This document shows positions 11,051 through 24,239 of a stretch of 64,000 nt of DNA, piece after piece. Made by a program: the position numbers and the translations under genes. The stretch is from Dryocosmus kuriphilus (lineage: Eukaryota; Arthropoda; Insecta; Hymenoptera; Cynipidae). The notes under the pieces were generated by a model, which was given only the letters and a program-made list of their open reading frames with translations, searched no databases and had not been told where the DNA came from. Where the stretch lies: assembly GCA_038277395.1 (NCBI GenBank), contig CM076189.1, positions 236,407,918 to 236,471,917 on the forward strand, given 5' to 3'. Position 1 is the first letter of the stretch. Each line of letters begins with the position of its first letter.

Positions 11051-11190
11051 GGATTTTTCTGTGATATTTTGAACAAAATAAACGTTCCAAGAAACCTGTG
11101 TTTTTTCATTGGATATTAATTTAACGGATACGAAGATGGGCAATTTCCTTCTACTTCAGGATTCCTATATCGAAATTTACCGGCAGCTAT

Positions 11191-11330
11191 AAAACTCGAG
11201 GGTTCATGTCCGTGCTAAATTTAGGAGGTTCTTTTTTGAAAATGATTTGTGTTATGTGAACAGTAAATCGTGGAATCATTCTGGAGAATTTGATGAATTT
11301 AGCACCGACACGAACCCTTGAATTCTCTAG
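11191..11330. mobile_element. MITE-like inverted repeat
   Basis: GGGTTCATGTCCGTGCTAAA near the left end is mirrored by TTTAGCACCGACACGAACCC near the right end. Related single copies lie at about 27696 and 27932. No transposase is present. Confidence 0.5.
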
Positions 11331-14300
11331 TAGTCGGTAAGTATCGGTAAGAGGAATCTTCGAGTAGAGTAAAAGCTGTCCATTTATTTCAGATGAGTCA
11401 ACCTTGAGAACATTTTTTGCTTTCTCATTTCTTTGAAATCCTTTTAGGAAAAATAAAAAATGAATTCCCATTTGATATACTATAATCATGGATTTTCTGT
11501 TATATCGATTAGCTCCGACTTTCCGGAAAATCTTATGTATGGCAGATTATTCTAAAGGTTCAACTTACAATCATTCGAAAACTTTTAAGGTAGGGTGGAA
11601 GGTTTTATTTATGTCTGGGATGGGAATCAGCCCCAGGTTATGGACTTATGGAGGACTTCTGGAAGTTCCTTAATTTTCTGAAAGCTTCCTTTTTTTCTCC
11701 TTCTCCTCTGAGGGAAAAAAAATCCTACTTGCTTGCTAAGACAATGCATCTCTTTGTTGACTGATTTATTATTTTCTTCAAATGTGAAAAAATTTTCGGA
11801 AAATATTAAATTGATATTTTTGTGAAAATTTGTGAAGAATTACGTATAAGTTTTCACATCAGTAGATTTGATATCAAGATTTGTACATATTTTTTAAGGA
11901 GAAAATTAAACCTATATAATATGTATAAAAAAATCTTTTGAAGCTTTATTTGTAATTCTCGTAGGAATAAGTCACCGTGTGGTATTATTGATAGTTGAGT
12001 AATTCTGTGTAAGTTAAATATGCTCTAGCAGGTTGGAGATATTCTATCCCCTGGATAAATGGCGGATAGTTTGCTAACTGGAATTTACGTCACCGAGAGC
12101 TTTCATCAGGGAAATAGATCTCGTGAATATATAAACTATACACTAATTGTGATCTCTTAGGTACATCCAGTATTATGAAATATTTCGTATTTCGTACTTC
12201 AAACTCTGTGACCAAAATCTGTTCTAATAGAAATAGTAGAATGCAGGTACTGACAATTTTTATTTAATATGGATCAGATATTTTAATTAAATATGAAATT
12301 ATTTTATAGCAATTTTTTCGGTTCAAATATCGGTTATTTTAGAAAAAAAACTTCTGCTTATGAACAAGCTATGTTACCCTTAGAAGAAATATTTCTTTTT
12401 ACGATGTTTTATAGGAAAATCACTATCAGAAAGTGAAAAGGGTATAATTATTATATTTATATTATATTTTTTCCATGGTATTTTATAAAAATAGTAAATA
12501 TTAATTTGTGATAAACGACTTAGCAATGTTTAAGAACAAATTATGACGTATCACGAAATACCGACCGTTCAATGTAGTCTTTACCGCCTTCTTATTTTTA
12601 AACTAAATAAGATATCGTGTTTAAATTTCGGAAAATGAAAGAAAATATATAAATCCACTGCTTTGTGGTCTATTAGAGTTATTATTTTTTTTAAAAAGAA
12701 AAACTGTTTTTAGAAAGTTTTTGAATCTCATCTGACAGCCGTTGCACAGAGGGTCGGAGAGGGAATTTACTGCTCACAATAGTCTACAGTATAATTCTTA
12801 ACCGATTTGGAAGCTTTTTTTTAGAAATGAGCAGCAGTAAATTTTAAAGAAAATTGTCAAAGCCGATTTTAAAATTATTATATTTTTATAATTATTTATT
12901 TAACTAAAAAAAATTCAAATATTAACAGTAATTGTTTATTGTTGATTGCTCATTAAAAAATGATTAAATATAATTATATAAAACTTTTATCTCATAAAGA
13001 GTGAAATGTAAAATAGAGAAAAAAATTTTCTTGGCACAAAAATGTCTAGGAAAGGTATTTGTTTATAAATTTGTTATTAACAATCGTAATTACCTTTGAA
13101 TATATTTTCTCACTTCAAAGATCAATATTAAATAGATTCATGATAATGTTTATTGTAAAAGTGCATTTTTCAGTAAGGAAAAGCCCGAAATAGCGGCTTC
13201 TTTTATGAAATTTGTTACTAACAATTTAAAAATTTAATTTTTAGAATAAAAAATTATTCTTAAAACGATGCTAGCAAGGTTTATTGGAAAACAGTGAATC
13301 TGGCTTGTAAAAAATAATCAAATTTCATATTTAAAAATTATAATTGTTAATTATTAGGAGTTTTTAGTCACAGTCTATTATTTTTTTCAATAAATCTTAG
13401 CAATTCCACTTAACAAAATTTTTTCCGTAGAGAACGACGTGGTCTATTATTTTTTATATCAATTGTTTATAAAAATTAGCTTCAACGTTTAATAAATTAT
13501 TTATGCTTTCTAAGTATATGTATAAGCATTAAATATGATGCATAACGAGTTTCGTTTATTGTTTTTTTTTTGGAGAAAAAAAATCAAACCTGCAAAATTG
13601 ACCCTTTTGCCATAGTTTGCGTTAAATAAATAATTATAAAAAATGTATTAATTTTAAAATTGACTTCGACAGGTTTCGTCCAAACAGGCAGAAGTGCCAT
13701 CTATCTTTAATGAAGATCTTGTTAAAAGTTTCTAAAAAAACAAGTGTCTCTTTAAAAATAAAAACTCTAAAGGACCAGACAGTAGTGTATTGCTATATTT
13801 TCTTCCATTTTCCAAAATTTTGACGCAAAATTTTATTTAGTACAAAAATAAGGATGCGGTCTGTAAATCGCGACGTCATAGAACATCATTTACCCTAAAT
13901 CAGTAACTTTTAGCTAATTCAGATTCAGAGAGAAGGCCAACCGTACTAAAATAAGATGAATAAAGAATAAAATTAAGAAGAACAAGATTCTTTTAGATTC
14001 TCGGCCTAATTCCCAAGATGAGGATTCATCCGAAAAAAGAACTCTTCAGGTGGAAAAATCAACTTGCTAGAAAGTATAAATTGATCTGGAAATATTGGAT
14101 TATCGCTCTAGATCGAACGCGTGAGTTTACGTGTGGAGTTGGGGTGACGTAGACACACGTGTTGGACCTTAGAGAATTGTCCGCATCAGCATGGGATCGA
14201 TTGCACTGGAGATACGTCGGAGAAGATAAACGTCAGCTTCACCCCAAGCGTTAAGAAGATTCTGATCGTATGTTACGATGTTAGGGAAAAAAACAGAGGG

Positions 14301-16800
14301 AAACTTTCGACGAGAAGGGCTAATGTTTATTGTTATCCAGCTAGCCTTCATCTCACATTACAGAGTCTATTATTTTCATCGTAAACCATAAAGCACTTGA
14401 GGACTTGGCAGCATTATCCCTTTTAGAATCATTAATTTTTCCAGTTCGATTCCTCAAGCTTCAGTTTGCAAATAAAATTTGAATCTTTAATTTACAAAAT
14501 TTTAGGAACTGATTTCGAATCGAGAAAAATGCAATCCTATTAAATATCTTAATTCCTAAGTTCTCAAGTTTAAAGTTCTTCAAATTAGAAGCGTCCAAGC
14601 TTAAAGGATTTAAAGTTTGAAGCTTCCAGATTGGATGAATCCTAAATTAAAAATATTCTAGAAAATTATTAGCCTATTTCAGTTTTAATAACAGGGCATT
14701 TTAAGATTTGTTGTTTAAAGTTGTAGGGTAGCTTGAGGTGGGATGGGCATATAGGGTGTAAGATGAGTCACTCAATTTTCTCGTAGGCTACTATACTTTT
14801 TTCATTACTTTTTTTGTACGCTTATCAGAAATATTGTTATGAAACTTGTTTCTAAAGAAATTTTGCTGAATGTTGAGTAAATACGAGAAAAAACGAGAAC
14901 TGAAATTTCAAGATCTGAATTTTGCTATTTTGGGTATTTTTAAAAAGACCAATAAACTCTCAAAGATATCTTATTTATTAAACATTCATTTTTAAGAGGT
15001 TTATGTATAATTGTAAAACAGAAATACTGAAATTTAGTTTACTTGAAAGTGTTTAAATAGGGAGCGGAATGAACCACTATTCTGGGTCAGTATATGAGCC
15101 ACCTCTTCCTATGGCAACATAACCTCTTTGTTAGCCACAGAGGAGACAGCTGCGTAGGTGCTGTTTGTGCAATGTGTGAAATAAGATAAATTAATGAGAA
15201 TAATAATTATCATGATGCGAAAATATGTGAAAAAAAGTAAGCGCATGTTCGCGTGTAGAACGCATTCCTTCATAATTTTAACAAAATTGAAAATATTCCA
15301 AAATTTTTTTCACAATATACGTAAGATATAGTTTTATTGTTTAATATGCTTATGCGTTACACCTAATCCTTAAAATAACATTGTCGCGATTTTTGTAGAA
15401 GTTAACATCCTTTTATAATTGAGACAAAACTTTCAAAAAAATATAGCTATGAAATTTTTGTAAAGACAATTATATCATTATTGTCTCCTCTAAATGGGCG
15501 TATTTACATTTTTTAAGTTAATCTTAAGTTTATGGTACGATATTAAGTCAATTATTGTCAAAACAATTGTTAAGTAAGCTACTGTCTCTAATTCCCAATG
15601 TCTTTAGATCTATTACGCTATCTCGCCTAGTTGAAAATATAATATTACCAAATAGGAGAATATAATAAAATTCTCCAAATAATATTCTCACATGAAAATC
15701 AGACTAATTATAGCCTAAGGCATTGGAAGCAAGAGTAATTATGTAGCGCGCAAGTTTCATGGTAAATATGTGTAAGTTTATACATCATAGCACTAAGATT
15801 ACATAAATCACTTCTAAACCAGCTGAAACTTATATGCTATGCTATCTTAGTTCGAACATTGAAACCTTCGCTAATTATTCTTATATTGTTAATAACTTAC
15901 GTATTGCATTTCATGTAACTGAAAACCATACATAAATAAAATAAATAAATTCTCTGCTTACAATATACATTTTTGATGAATATAATTCAATTAATATTTA
16001 GTCAGAATTATACATGGATTAGGGAAGTTACTTAATTTTGACAACTCTGTCTTAGAAAATTATGAAAAATATTTCTTGATCTTTATTACATATTAAACTT
16101 AACTAAATAGAATTGTGAATTTACAAAATTTCTTATTCGTTGAAAAATTAATTTTGAAAAATTATTTTACTAGAAATCAAGCAAACTTTGCACAATTTTC
16201 ATAAAAAATATTGTGCAGTAATTATTAAAAAATTTATCAACTGATTGTACATTTTTGAATCCTTACGTTTTAGGAGCCTATTTCGTAAATTTTCAATTAA
16301 TATCTTCCAAGCTAAAGACGTGGTTCACATTCTAGGGAAATTTAGCAATAAAATCTGCCATCTGCAGTAAAAAAATTCTAAGTGACATTGTCTTTTAGGT
16401 CAACGTTTCCGTTATCAGGAATAAGAAAATAATCCTAAACGACAATTTTACTTATGTATCTTTTTACTGTAGACGACAGAAATGAACTCGGGAGCTTTAT
16501 CAAATTTTTATTATTTACAAATTAATTCACTCTTCAAAGAAATATTAAAGCTTTAATATTTTTTCTAAAGTTTCCATAAATTTCCCAACTATTGTATAAT
16601 GATTATTTTAGGCCCATAACAGATATGAGATTCTCGAGCCTTTAACATAATGTGTACGTTTCTTTTAATCTTATAACTCGAAAAAAATATCAGTATTCAT
16701 TACTTAAATTGTTTTATAGTAGTATTCTTCGATAGGATTCTAATCAGTATTAGTATTGTTATTAGTTCCAGAGTGAAGACAGCTTGAAAGTTGATAAATA
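11331..16800. other. AT-rich intergenic DNA, no supported gene
   Basis: More than 5 kb without a reading frame I can support, any inverted repeat of note, or a familiar RNA. A somewhat GC-richer patch lies at 14100-14350 and contains a 60-codon minus-strand ORF that I did not accept. The rest is AT-rich unique-looking sequence. Confidence 0.5.
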
Positions 16801-16807
16801 CACCCTT

Positions 16808-16880
16808 ATCTAGTGCGACGGCCCCCATCCGAGTATAAGCTAACCGAGCGCTACTTAATTTCGGTGATCGAACGAGAGAA
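16808..16880 (-). pseudogene. 5S rRNA-derived fragment
   Basis: On the minus strand the sequence reads CTCGTTCGATCACCGAAATT, then AAGTAGCGCTCGGTTAGC and TATACTCGGATGGGG. This follows the order of the 5S rRNA interior: the CGTCCGATCACCGAAGTTAA region, box A (AGTTAAGCAGCG), the GGTTAGTA element and box C (TTGGATGGG). The 5' third and the 3' end of 5S are not recognisable and several bases differ. It is either a 5S pseudogene or the head of a 5S-derived SINE. It lies just outside the inverted-repeat element that follows. Confidence 0.6.
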
Positions 16881-17382
16881 GGCCTACACAGTCCCGATTT
16901 TCAAACGGACACTTTATAAATTGAAGCTTCGGCAAAGATAACATTGGATCAACAAAATTACTTTTATTTAAAACTATATTGATAATATAATGACAAAAGA
17001 TTTTTGCGCAAGGATTTTCTGTTCTGTGTCGTAGTATAGATATATATGTACATATCTGGTTAGAGCGAAAGACCGTTTTTCTCGATTTCGAAATTGGCTG
17101 AGGAAAAAATTTGTAGATTGACGTCCAAAAAATGTAAATAAGATTCTTGAAATCGGTACATTAAATAGTAAAATTCCGTAAATTTTTATATACAGCAAAT
17201 TACGAGAAATTTTACAAATTTCGGATATTTGGATAATTTTGAAAATTTCCAGAAAATTCATAAATTAAAATTTCCACAATATTCCAAAATCTCTAAAAAT
17301 TTCCAAAATTGTAATAATTTCCAAAAATTTCTAAAAATATCTAAAAATTACAAATTTTCAAAATTTCCCAAAACTTTGAGAA

Positions 17383-18169
17383 ACGCATGGGTCACCGATT
17401 TGATCCATCTTTAGTACACGTTTAGGTCATGACCAGGAGTATAACAGGTGCCAGTAGCAAGGTGCGCTTCTCAGATGTATCCGAGAAATTAATTAATCGA
17501 AATTTCAGTGCGGCTTCATGTGCGTTCTACGTTAGCGAAAAGCCAACGAGCACTTAGAGCCGCGGTAAGAGCCCTGCTTCGTAAGCGCGGGATTCGCTAA
17601 ATCGGACCCCGCCGGTGAACTTGTTTTTTTTTTTCAAATATTTCACATTTCTTACAAATTTATCTGTCTTGAATAATTTTTATTTTTGAATCAATTGTAA
17701 TAGCTTCTTTTTTTAGCGAGAAAAGGGATTCTGAAAAATCGTACAAGAGTGAGCTTTTTTTTCTTTTTTTTCAATCACATAATTTATTTTATAAAAAAGT
17801 TCACTCCTGTACGATTTTTTCAGAATCCCTTTTCCCAGTAAAAAAAAAGAATTTATTACAATTGATTCCAAAATAAACATTATTCGAGACACCTAAATTT
17901 GTAAGAACTGTTAGATATTTGAAAAGAAAATAAGTTCACCAACAGGATTCGCTACAGCGAATCCCCCGCTTACGAAACAGGGCTTTTACCGCTGCACCAC
18001 GCGCTCGTTGGCTTTTCGCTAATGTAGAACGCACATGAACGCACTGAAATTTCGATTAATTAATTTCTCGGAAAAAGCTGAGAAGCTCACCTTACTACTT
18101 GCACCTGTTATATTCCTGATCATGACCTAAACGTGTACTAAAGATGGATCGAATCGGTGACCCATGCGT
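17383..18169. mobile_element. Nested giant hairpin (foldback) element with tRNA-like segment
   Basis: It begins ACGCATGGGTCACCGA and ends TCGGTGACCCATGCGT, and the two halves are inverted copies throughout, with the centre near 17777 in a T/A-rich loop. Each arm carries a segment that looks like a decayed tRNA-type promoter: on the minus strand of the right arm GTGGTGCAGCGGTAAAAGCC resembles box A, and GGGGATTCGC follows. No coding capacity. Confidence 0.8.
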
Positions 18170-18389
18170 CGTAGCCTCCCTTTGTCAAACACTTAACAAA
18201 TTTGTCATTTTTACACATATTTCAACGAAAAATTCCGTTATTATTATTAAAATTTTAGCTTTCTTAAAAAGTTTTTGTTGGATTCAGCTAGATGCTTCGT
18301 ATTTTTTAGATCCGACCCAGCACAAAAAAGCTATGCACACGAGAATATGACAGATTATCAATCTTCGATATGCATGATGTTTTGGGATT

Positions 18390-19290
18390 GTTATTTTATC
18401 ATCCCCTAAATCTACAAGCACGGAAATTAATATTTCCAAACAATCAAAATCATGGAATATTATTTTATTAAACTATAAGGGATGGATATCGCTGAAAAAA
18501 TATTTACAGGAAACATCCCCTAGTAGAAATAGTGTGTGAATTTATTTTAAGGGTTGTTTTATCATCCACAAAATGTACATTGTACATCAAGGAAATCGGT
18601 ATTTCCTAACAATAAAAATCACCGGATATTTTTTTAAATAAATTACAAGGATTGGATATCGCAGAAAAATGGTTACAGAAACATTTTCTAGCAGGAAAAG
18701 TAGGTGAATTTATTTTAAGGGATGTTTCATCGTCCTGTAGACGTACAAGCAAGGAACTCGACATTTTCTAAGAACGAAAATCACGGGATCATTTTTATTA
18801 AACTATTGGGGTCGGATATCACTGAAAAATAATTACGGGCAACATCCCGTAGTAGGAAAAGTATGTGAATTTATTTTACGGGTTGTTTGATCATCCCTCG
18901 TACCGTCACACGAGGCAATCAACATTTCGTAACAACCAGAATCACGGGAGATTTTTTATTTTAATATATTGGAATAGAAAATCACTTTAAAACAAGTGCC
19001 AGGTACGTCACATGCCATTAAAAGTATTTGAGTTTATTTTGAGGGTAATTTTATCATTCCTTAAACAGTCAAACGAGGAAGTAGACATTTTCTAATAACA
19101 AAAGCACGGGAGATTTTCTAATTAAACTGCTGGGGTTGTAAATCGCTTCAAAATGAATGTAGGAAACATCTGGTAGAAAAAATGTTTTAATTTTCTTTAT
19201 GGATTGTTTTAGCATACACTAAACTTTGAAAATGTCGATTGCCTTGCTTGTACATTTAAAGGATGATAAAACGATCCTTAAAATAAAGCC
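18390..19290 (+). repeat. Tandem array, ~160-175 bp unit, about 5.5 copies
   Basis: Units begin near 18390, 18551, 18724, 18887, 19046 and 19206 with TTTTATCATCC-like starts and share GGATATCGCTGAAAAA, ACATCCC.TAGTAG and GTGAATTTATTTTAAGGG. The copies are clearly diverged. The array ends in a short inverted partial unit at about 19240-19290 (TGTACATTTAAAGGATGATA). Confidence 0.8.
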
Positions 19291-19615
19291 GTAGGCGCTT
19301 ATAATTCTCGCGAAGCACGCGATGAGAATATGCCCGCGAATCGGGCAGATTTTTTATTTTAATGAATTTTTAAATCCAACTTATTTCAGATGCCAACCCA
19401 CAAATTCTTTTTGCCTCAGTTGATTTTGAAATATCGAAATAAACAGTTTTTCGCATCACCCTAGTACATATCTATGTCATTCAACAAATTATGTCATATA
19501 GCAAAGTGTATGAACGTATACGAGTATGCTCGCAGTTTGAACAAAAATCCCAACAAAGCAGATTTTTGTTGATGCAATGTTATCTCTGTCGAGGATCCAA
19601 TTTAAATTATGAAAA

Positions 19616-21909
19616 CTGTAAGTTGTAAGGTCAAAGTAATGCAAATGAAATATACTTCTTTATGCGATAATAAAATGAAAAAATAATTTTAAAAACTAAA
19701 ACAATTATATTTATCATTAATTTAGATCAGCATGCAAATTCCAATAATCATCAAATATAAACCTTGACTTCAGGATGTTATTAGGTCCAAATCTATTGCA
19801 ATTATATCCAATATAGAGCATAATAGCCGATCACCTGTTCATAATTCACAAAGTAATGTATTCCAAATCGATTTTCTACTTATGAATGTTAATCTGAAAA
19901 TCTAGTAAACACCCTTTATCTGGAAAGAATATTAACAAGGTCTATTTTCAAAAGCCCTAATAAAGCTTTCGATAACTCGTTGATCGATCGATGGAAATTT
20001 CTATATAAAGAAGGTAGAAGAGGGTGGAATATCGATTTTATTCTCCTTTCATTCTTACCTTAAATTTTTTAAATAGTTTATAAATTCGAGGAAAGTAGAC
20101 ACATTTTTGTTAATAGGTATTTCAGCTTTTCTTTCGCTTTAGAAAAAAATCTTAATTTCCATTCAATTTTCATCATTGATGACATATTTTGCTCTTCAAA
20201 ATATTACCTGTAATTTTATTTGGGTGAATTATAGTTTTTTAAAGATGTAAATAAGCTGGTTAGGTAGATAGCTAGATATTATTTAATTATTTAATCAAAA
20301 ATTTTTTTTATAAATTTAACTGTGATTTAATAAGAACCATCCAAATAGAATTGTCGATAATATTTTAAAGAACAAAAGACTACCGATAATGAAGATTGAA
20401 TCAAAAATATTATTTTTTTCTATTGCGAAAAAAATAAAAAATCTCAAATAACTAATTTTAAATAAACAATTTCAGATTCAACTATTTGTTTCTAAATCGT
20501 AGATAGATTTCTCCTTTGATACTGTCCATATTTAACACTGTGACTATTTCTATCGATTTTATAAACTATTCTAAAGTTTCTTGAATTCTGAGGTAAGATA
20601 ACTATCAAACATCCTTAATGCCTGAAGAGAGTCTCAAAATTATACTTTTTTAAAATGTGCGTAATAAATAAATAAGCCTGAAAATATACTATGAGCACTA
20701 AACACGACTATACATGTTATTGGTGCCTCGTTTTCTGCTTGGAAATGGCGTTTCATGCTGACTCGACAGCCATATTAGCCTGCAGCTCTATAATCAAGAC
20801 ATCGGCAGAAGTTACTGCGACCAGAACTAGGAATCACGGCTCTTTGGAGCCGTAACTTTTAGCCAAGTTGACAGCTGACCTAGAGCCCAATAACCACCGA
20901 TGCACTTGTTCCTGCTGTCTTTCCATGTTTCATGATAAGTGGAATTATTATGAATTATTATTTCAATTTCGAGAGCGGAAATATCGCTAATTTCTCATAA
21001 ATGATGTAGGATGGATTTATATTTTATATTTTTCATAACATATAGTATAAATTTGATGATCAATAATAGTTGAAAATAAAAACATCAACATTTCCCTTCA
21101 TGTTGGCGTCAGTACATGTCATAATTATCAGAATTTAAAAGCGTTCTTTCGATTTTAATGAAGCTTGATTAAATTCTAGTACTACATAAGAAATATTTAG
21201 GGCCCAAAAAATGTTTGAAAAAATTTTAATTTATGAAAGATATGCGATTAAACAATAAGCAAGTGGGAATTTGTTTATAACAATCACCTTTGTCGTAAAA
21301 AGACAATTTACTGTTATGAAGTATCTTTGTCTATAGACAAATGAAGCACATTTCTAAAAAGGTACCCCAAAGCTTTTAAAATTACTAAAAATACACATTT
21401 GTTTATTTAATTTGTTTATGACAATCACATTTTGTCACGAAATGACAATGTATGAACTGAAGTATCACTAGAAAGACAAATTGAATGCGATTCCAAAAAA
21501 ATACTGTCTGAAACTTTGAAATATGTGATCAAATTGCAATTTTGTTTATGAAATTTGTTTATCACAATAAAGAATAAAAATTAAAACCTTCTTCTAATGT
21601 ATGCATAATAATTTCTCTGTAATTACAGACAGAAAACAATAATTTCGTATTCAGAATCATTAAACAATGCTAGACTACTATTTATAATAATATAATTGTT
21701 AATAACGAATTATTATTTATTTATTATAAAAATGATGTAATATTATTATTTGAACGCTTTATCTGTTTTTAAAGAAAGGTGAATTCACAGGGAATGTTTA
21801 TATTCTGTTGCGACAAAAATTCGAAAGGGATTAATTCAGAAAAATTAAACCAGAAGTTTCTTTGACTTTTTTTCCGGAAAAATGTTGACAGTTTTTTATT
21901 GTATGACAT
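19616..21909. other. AT-rich DNA with one GC-richer patch
   Basis: No supported gene. A patch at 20720-20930 is richer in GC and contains the perfect hairpin ACGGCTC-TTTG-GAGCCGT near 20838, with no long ORF on either strand. The remainder is AT-rich. Confidence 0.5.
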
Positions 21910-22012
21910 ACTAAAAAAAGTCGAATTGAGAAGAATTGAGAAGAAAACGCTGAGAGCCATCGTGAATCCCGCTTTGCAGCAATTTCGAATTGGAACTAGG
22001 TAGCAATTGTGT

Positions 22013-22175
22013 GTGTCTTTCACTCTCTCGAATTGAGAAGTATTGACCAGCGTTCACGTGAGTTCGAGACGTCGAATTGAAAAGAATTAGAGGGTGTCTT
22101 TCACTCTCTCATATTGAGACGTATTGACCAGCGTTCACGTGAATTCGAGCCATCGAATTGAAAAGAATTCTCTCC
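22013..22175 (+). repeat. 81-bp tandem duplication in Merlin left arm
   Basis: Two copies of a unit with GTGTCTTTCACTCTCTC, GTATTGACCAGCGTTCACGT and TCGAATTGAAAAGAATT lie side by side at 22013 and 22094. The right arm lacks the duplication. Confidence 0.75.
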
Positions 22176-22737
22176 TTTCGAAATGTTTCGTCGAATTCGC
22201 AAGAATTAAAGGGTGCAGTTCCGAATAGCGGATACCTCCGATTTATTTGATTTGAAACTACGTATACTTACGTATTTTGACGCGCTGATTACGGAAATCA
22301 TAGTGAAAATTGGTGACTAGGCTATTTTCATGGTGAAACCATAAAAACACCCATAAAATTGATGGTTTTTTATGTTTATCTCAGTAAATATACAAACTAT
22401 ATAAAAACCTTTTAAACAAAAGTTGTAGCCAGCATAAAAATACATCTTTTATGTTTTATATCCTTTTTCTCTTAAACCATTATTTTCCGATAAAAATGGG
22501 ATAATGTTCCAACAAGTACATTTTGACAAGACTCCATTAGTTTCGGCATTGCCTACTTACGCACTTTACCACGGGAAGGTTGGAGCTTGGTCTTTAAAGC
22601 GCATGTTTTTTTTTGCTTTTTGCATTTTAGTTTATTTTTTGCATTTTTTTTAATTTAATTTTTTGAAAAGTAACGCTTAAGTAAAAGAAAGAAGAAGTAA
22701 GAAAAAGTAACGTTTAACGAAAAAAGAACGTAAAAAA

Positions 22738-23719
22738 TTAGTTTCCTTTGCCAGGATAGCAAATTTTTATGTCAGTGATCAACTGAGAAAAGGGATCTGC
22801 GTTTAGTTTTCTTACCAGACGCCGCCACAAAAATTCGCAAAGATGGTCTGCTAAGTTGTTTTTGTGAACTCCACCCCGTGATAGGGAGCGTCGCATCCAA
22901 CGCCAGGACGATTCTATATTTTGTGTGTGCGCTCCAGTTTCCTGATTCACAAACTCTTGAGAATGATTCACAGTTTTGTGGACATAACCATGAGCTTTCA
23001 GATTTAAGTAGCCTTTCCAGCAGTCTGTTTGGATTTCTGTGCCAATTGCTATATGCTTCTGGATCAAAGAGAGTAAGGTTGTTTCATCTCTTTTGTTATC
23101 AGGGCAAATTTCCAATCGATAATTCTCAGGATGCCCCCTGTGAATCATTCCCAAGATCCAAGAGCCTTCCACCACACGTCCTCTTTCGTACTTGCGACGT
23201 CCTATTTTACACTCATCGATTTCTACAATTTCCCCCACGCCTCCTATTTTACCTTCATTTTCAAACTGTTGGTCAAGAGCAACCATACAAACTTCTCGAC
23301 AAAAGGAAAAGCGATCGGCAACCTTTCCCTGGACACCTGCTGACCTTCAATTATACTGCTTTCGCGAATGGTTTGTTCAAAGGTTAAATTAACAGCAAAG
23401 CTGTATGTAATTAACATGCAGGCTGCTGCTGAAGTGTGGATTGCTCAAACCACGTATTTTCCGCTACAGTAGCATTATGAGAGTATTTGCCCTTTTTTTG
23501 GCATTTAAATTGACCACAGGTAAATACTGATTCGTGTAGGGTCATGTTCTTTTTATGTTTAATGCAATATCTTGTGCTTGGAATGAGTTCGATATCGCGT
23601 AACCACTGAAGGGTTTTTTCGCGATCTTGGAAAATAGAGCTCAAAGTGAAGATGTTATGAATCTGATTCATTTTTAACAACTTACCAATAACAGCGAAAA
23701 AGCTTAATTTAAATAGCAA
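22738..23719 (-). pseudogene. Merlin transposase (ISXO2/IS1595-type DDE), frameshifted
   Basis: Three frame segments in order make up a Merlin transposase. The first (23719-23411) has a zinc-binding-like N-terminus with YC, TC and KC cysteines followed by NTWFEQS. The middle part (about 23430-23300) continues in a second frame with NLTFEQTIRESSI. The last 182 codons (23286-22738) hold the complete catalytic domain: first Asp in VEIDECKIGRRKY, second Asp in IQTDCWKGY, and the Glu in HTQNIESSWRWMRR. One frameshift lies in the CAGCAGCAG run near 23425 and one near CCTTTTGTCG at about 23300. The DDE triad is intact but the gene cannot give a full protein as it stands. Confidence 0.8.
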
Positions 23720-23924
23720 GAGTTAAGAGAGAGACAGAGCGACTCACGCGGGACTTGCTCCGTGGCACGTTCAGACTCGATTATTCCAGCACCGACGTGT
23801 GTGATGAAGACAATCGAGCGTGCGAGAGAGAGAGAGGGGGGAAAATAAAGAGTAGGGAGCTAATCCACGCCCAGATGTGAGATGAAAAAACGGTAAAAAG
23901 TGTAATAAATAATGTTGCTCGAAC

Positions 23925-24180
23925 AAAAAATAACTAAGATCTCACACAACCCCCTTTCCCAGGTGTTGTGGGGGCGGGAAGGCACCCCTGCAACAGGTCA
24001 CATAAATAACTTAGGTCACACACGACCCCCTTTCCTAGGTGTTGTGGGGGCGGGAAGGCACCCCTGTGATAGGGCACAAAAAATAACTAAGGTTTCACAC
24101 AACCCCCTTTCCCAGGTGTTGTGGGGGTGGGAAGGCACTCCTGTGATAGGGCACAAAAAATAACTAAGGTCCTACACAAC
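23925..24180 (+). repeat. ~75-bp minisatellite array 1 (inside Merlin)
   Basis: About 3.5 units with AATAACTAAGGT, CACAACCCCCTTTCCC, AGGTGTTGTGGGGGCGGGAA and GGCACCCCTG. The apparent ORFs across it follow the repeat and are not genes. It is related to the arrays at 24240-24470 and 26265-27090. Confidence 0.85.
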
Positions 24181-24239
24181 CTTTCATACAATTTAAGTCG
24201 TACCGCTAAACATTTTGCAGTATTTTTGTGATTTTTCCT

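Larger units (their letters stand above)
16920..19615. mobile_element. 2.7-kb inverted-repeat element with nested repeats
   Basis: About 200 bases at 16920-17115 match, with gaps, the reverse complement of 19395-19610. Shared blocks include GATAACATTG..ATCAACAAAA, GTACATATCT and the TTTCGAAAT..GAGG..AAATT stretch. Inside lie a TTCCAAAAT low-complexity run (17225-17380), a complete hairpin element (17383-18169) and a tandem array (18390-19290). No transposase-like ORF was seen, so it is a non-autonomous composite. Confidence 0.6.

Noticed and set aside
14169..14351. 60-codon minus-strand ORF (KASWITINISPSRRKFPS) in a GC-richer patch
   Set aside because: No family match, no adjoining exon and no clear splice sites; not enough to call an exon.
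18390..19290. Possible CRISPR array
   Set aside because: Units of 160-175 bases diverge along their full length with no short conserved repeat and unique spacers, and the genome is eukaryotic.
20830..20860. Hairpin GGCTC-TTTG-GAGCC resembling a histone mRNA 3' stem-loop
   Set aside because: The stem is one pair short of the histone consensus and the loop differs; no histone ORF is near.
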